Of a stretch of 64,000 nucleotides of DNA, positions 58,871 through 64,000 are shown in pieces. The stretch is from Cubamyces lactineus (taxonomy: Eukaryota; Basidiomycota; Agaricomycetes; Polyporales; Polyporaceae). The DNA lies in assembly GCA_022376465.1 (NCBI GenBank), contig JACDTU010000004.1:2170001-2234000 (forward strand). The letters are read 5' to 3'. How positions within the stretch are numbered: position 1 is the stretch's first letter; each line of letters starts with the position of its first letter. Position numbers and translations under genes: made by a program. Under the pieces are notes generated by a model. It saw only the letters and a program-made list of their open reading frames with translations, was not told the origin of the DNA and ran no database searches.

Positions 58871-61042
58871 TCATGCCAGATACCCCCGCACGTCCACGCG
58901 CGACGAGGCAACTGTTGGCGTAGCGGGAGCAGTCAGGCCGATGAAAGATTTCCGGCGGCCTTCCCCTTTGAATGTCGACACACGAGGCGTCGACAATGAT
59001 GGGAAAGGGTACGAGCTCGACGTGATGGTGAGCGTCGAAGGCGTCCGGGCCGTGAGGGTAGGAGAGGGGGGAAAGACGAAGAGTGTTTGAGAGGGTGTCG
59101 CAAGTGCCGAGGAGACTTTGCTTCTCGGCGGCGTGTTTTTCTGAGTATTGCGTAGATGCGCGGGAGGGGTTTCCGGTTTACGGGATTCGGTCCGGGGGCG
59201 GGGTTGCGCTATTGGGGCGTTTACAGGGACGATCGGAGAAGCGGGAACTGCAGGCAGAAGGCCCAGTGGGGGCGGCCGGCGACGGGGTTTCGTCGGGCGC
59301 AGTGCGCGAGACGGGATGTCAAAGGTAGACTTCACAGCTGTGACCGGCATCGGAGGAAGCGAAAACTTGGACTTGTAAGCGGGCGCAGACGGGGGCAAGG
59401 ACAGCCCCGGTGGGCGACGCGCTGTCAGGGAACCAGATTGAGGTGGACTCAAGGCGCCAGAGCGGCGTATCGGCTGACTCGATGACTCTGAGCTGGAATC
59501 GTCTTCTGTCGGCTCTGCGCTCGAGCTCCGAGCTCCCAAGCTGACGCCATCGAAGCTGCGCCGGACGCCCAGGAGCTCTTCTTCCTCGTCCTCTTCCACG
59601 AGATCTTCGCTGAGGATGCTGCCGTTCGTGACGATACTTGCGGCCGAGCCCTTGCGTTTGCGCTGGCTGCCATACTTAGATCTCCAGGCGTTGCCCATCC
59701 CCAGCCCTTGGCCTGTCGAACCAATGGATGACGACGAGGATTTGCGGGCGATGATGCGATCCTCCATGGCCTGATCAAGCGCCTTGGCCTCGCGCATGAT
59801 TTCGATGCTTTCCCGCTCGTCTTCTGCGTCAGTATCATCCATGGCGAGGCGTCTGCGGCCCCATTCCTCCTCCGCCGAGATCTCAGAAGGAGTCGGAGAT
59901 GAATTACCGGCTTTCAGCGTTCGCTCATAATCTAGGAGCTGGTAAATGAGGCTGCGGCAATGAGAGCACCGTGAGACGGGAACGTATACTCGTGGTCGGA
60001 GCGAGGCCACTTACGACATGTTGGGTCCGACCCATTTGCTTTTTTCTTTCACGAAAGAATATGCACCTTGCATACCCTTGAGCGCCCACACCTCGGATGG
60101 GACGCTAGGAGAACGCTGTGCTGCAGCACGCATGACTAGTGCAATAACCAGGGTGGCCGAGCGAGAGACACCGCATTGGCAGCTAAAATGAAGAGGAACC
60201 ATGAGGTCGGTCGAGGTATGCTTCTATGGCACGATGTATACGCACTGTACGAGCACGCCGTCCCCACGTTCCAGTGCACGATCGACGAAGTCGAATGCAG
60301 CGGGGAATCCCGTGCGCACGAGATCATCCTGGCCATGGGACCAGTGGAGTTTGAGATAATGCATGGCCGGCCTGCCGCTGGGCAGATGTGCGGGGTAATA
60401 CGTGGACTCCCTACCGACAGCACTCGCGCGGGGAGCGTTCAAGTCAGGAGTTGACATGAACGGACGCATAGATTGCGCCACGCTCTGGTCGAAGTCGGTC
60501 TGAACTTCCTTTGCTACGTTCAGGACCGCCTTGATACCCCGCTCCATGAGGCCTCTCCAATCTCGAACATTGTCCTCCGAACCAAGCCATATTCCGGGCA
60601 GAATCTGCGCGGGCCCATCGACGTAGGGTACAGAAGGGGATCCGTCACCGTCTTCTCCCTTGCGACGAAGGAGATTCGTGCTAGTGTTCGGGAGAGAGAT
60701 GACAGACGGGCGGCGCTTGGGCCCGAGCGACGGTGTAGGCGGGACCGGATCGCTGGGCTCAACGGCGGGGAGAGCGAGAGAGTTGGCGGAGGAGTGGGCC
60801 GATGGGAGTGTTATGGACAGCTTCTTCATGTTGCGGAGGGATCGAGGTTTGCTGGGGGAGGGTAGGATAAAAGAATCGGCGTCAGAAGTGGTGGAAGAGA
60901 GGGTGGAGGCGGAAGCCGAGCTGTCGCTCGAGAAGAATGCTACGCCAGGCTTGAGAACAGGCGTTTCAATGCGAAGGGGCGCAGGGGGACCCTTCCTGCG
61001 CGGGGGAAGGGTTGACTGCGGGCGAGGGGTCGCGGCGTCCAT
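58871..61042 (-). CDS. MSG5-like dual-specificity phosphatase
   Basis: 681-residue protein from exons 61042-60246, 60182-60015 and 59951-58871. A Ser-rich N-terminal region of about 135 residues precedes the dual-specificity phosphatase domain (ILPGIWLGSEDNVRDWRGLM to MSLIYQLLDYE). The active-site loop HCQCGVSRSAT carries the HCx5R signature; the exon 1/2 junction falls inside it. The catalytic Asp is probably in HWSHGQDDLVR. The C-terminal 350 residues are disordered. This layout resembles fungal Msg5-type MAP-kinase phosphatases that damp pheromone and cell-wall pathways. A pyrimidine-rich leader on the minus strand at 61105-61190 supports the start. Confidence 0.87.
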
Positions 61043-62437
61043 GCTGCTGGCTGGTTCGACACGCCGGCGTGTAGATAGCGTAGGGCTGGAGGATGCCTGG
61101 GATATGACCCTGAGAAGAGAGAAAAAAGGGAGAGAGAAAAAATACAGAGGAGAAAGGAAAGAAAGAGGAAGGGGGAGGAGGGGAGGACCCAGCAAGGAGG
61201 GAGAGGCAGGAGGACGAGGAGGGACGAGGACAAGGGACGAGGAGCTTGGGCCGGTCCACACTCGGCCATAAACTCAACGCGGGCGCTAAGCGCTTCGCTC
61301 ACAGGGACCAATATCTGTTTGTGCGACTTTGTTCCGCGTGCTGCTCAAACAATCCCTCCTCCTCCAGATATCCGCTCTCTCGGTCTCAGCTCTCCCACCA
61401 CCGCCACGTCCTACCACACCTCACCACCCATATATCTGCACGAATATACCCGCTCATTGAGCTCGCCCGTCGCTCGTTGCTGCGGAGACACCGAACGTCG
61501 CACAGCTTGACATGATCTTGGCGCCTCTCCTCGGCGGTACCACCTCTGTTCACCTGCCCTCCCGTTCTACCGTTTTCGATTGTTCTCTGTGGCATATTCA
61601 CATCGGACAACATCCACGTCGTACACCGTACGCACGATCAGCAGCAAGCGCGCCCAGTGTCTGTTCCGGTACCCGCCATCACGGTCTTAATGTGATCTGC
61701 AACGTTTAGCATATGGATTCCTGGATCCATCGCATGCAATCACGACAGATCTGCAGGTTCGCTGCTCAAGTAATTGCGCAAACAAATCTGATGACGCGCA
61801 TCTTCGCCCGTTCTTCACACGACCCGACCAGCAAACCCGAACGGGTCTTGGACTGGCGGGACGACTGGTGTCGGTCGTCGGACACGTCCGTACAAACGCA
61901 CGTCGTTGGGACTGGCGCACGCATGCTTGTCCCTGGCAACCCGGACGTGGCATTTGCTTTATGAACATCAGACTGAGCGGGTCCGGGACTCGTGTCCGGC
62001 GGCGAGAACAGATTACCCGGCTACTTACTGACCGCCATCCGCGATGCATGATGCGTGCATTATTGCACCGACGTGGTACGAGCGACGAGCAGCCCGTGGG
62101 CAGACCCTGGGGACCCGTGGAATGGCTGTTCTTCATTACAGTAGATGCCTGTTTCCCTAGTTACAGTACATGAGCAGGCCGTGCACTGTGTTCGCGGCCT
62201 GCAATACACGAGTCGCGAGCTCCGAGGTGCTTCTGAGTTCTGAGTGTGCATGTGGTCTGCCGCAGGAACCGGAGAAGAGGATGGCCTCGGCATGGCGAGA
62301 CGGGAGAGTAGACTTTCGGTGGCTGATGGGGAAGGCGCGCGCCTGCTGCGACGCGTCTGGTCGACGTTGGCAGGCGCGCGCGCGAAATTGGACTCGGACT
62401 CGGAGTGCATCGGACCACCCCAGCTAATATTCGTGGC
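61043..62437. other. 1.4 kb gap between divergent phosphatase and CBR1 genes
   Basis: The first 200 bases are purine-rich on the plus strand (pyrimidine-rich in the phosphatase leader). The rest holds no gene I can support and no tRNA or repeat. Confidence 0.45.
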
Positions 62438-63811
<1,374 letters not shown>

Positions 63812-64000
63812 GCGTTGTGTTGGCTCCATCCAGGCTGCGTGTGGTACTAATAGATCTACGACCTGTGAAATAGGCTAAAAGGGTGCTAATAGATGATCTT
63901 TCGTTGACTCGATTTGCAGGAGTCATGGGACTCAAGGAGATAGATCATCTGCAATCAACACAGTTCCCAACTGCGTCCTTGTCGCCCGTGTGGTAATGAA
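63812..64000 (+). other. Region downstream of cbr1 to window end
   Basis: Probably the cbr1 3' UTR and flank. No further gene is visible before the window ends. Confidence 0.4.

Noticed and set aside
60660..61271. 203-codon plus-strand ORF over the phosphatase N-terminus
   Set aside because: Antisense to the phosphatase; Arg/Gly/Glu-rich composition reflects purine-rich DNA.

Overview
This is a gene-dense window from the nuclear genome of a filamentous basidiomycete, most likely an agaricomycete. The evidence is many short (about 45-70 base) GT-AG introns, compact intergenic spacing, pyrimidine-rich leaders in front of housekeeping genes, and basidiomycete-type gene content. A GH74 xyloglucanase carrying a CBM1 domain fits a wood- or litter-decaying lifestyle. 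I cannot name the species. No rRNA, tRNA, CRISPR array or transposon was recognised. Exon joins were worked out by hand from splice signals, reading-frame continuity and family motifs; they are models without transcript support.

Layout: 0-5 kb holds a PAS-kinase-type protein kinase and tef1 (EF-1alpha). 5-11 kb holds a dienelactone-hydrolase-family gene, a membrane GNAT acetyltransferase and two tandem paralogous alpha/beta hydrolases. 11-16 kb holds Elongator subunit ELP5, ribosomal protein L22 and the pseudouridine synthase CBF5, the last two divergent. 16-19 kb is one long disordered protein. 19.8-23.8 kb has mitochondrial aspartate aminotransferase and cytosolic aspartyl-tRNA synthetase, divergent. 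24-32.5 kb has a small single-pass membrane protein, an SSH4/EAR1-type Rsp5 adaptor, the AMPK gamma subunit SNF4, the vacuolar SNARE VAM7 and an MTM1/SLC25A39-40 carrier. 33-38 kb is a large LRR plus RhoGEF protein. 38-41.3 kb is nearly empty.

41-64 kb holds an amino-acid permease, a kinase-like protein with an altered DFG position, the GH74-CBM1 xyloglucanase, an RNI-type LRR protein, a polytopic membrane protein divergent from TVP23, an MSG5-like dual-specificity phosphatase and NADH-cytochrome b5 reductase.

Most neighbours are housekeeping genes without an obvious shared pathway. Several divergent pairs do make functional sense: RPL22/CBF5 (ribosome biogenesis), AAT1/AspRS (aspartate production and use) and SSH4/SNF4 (nutrient sensing and permease turnover). 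I did not find a convincing new defence, mobile or biosynthetic system. The unusual signals are splicing oddities (9, 10, 13 and 16 base exons, exons coding only the start Met or only Met-stop, clustered GC donors in one hydrolase copy), a uORF overlapping the SNF4 start, a probable pseudokinase and a few unexplained ORFs.
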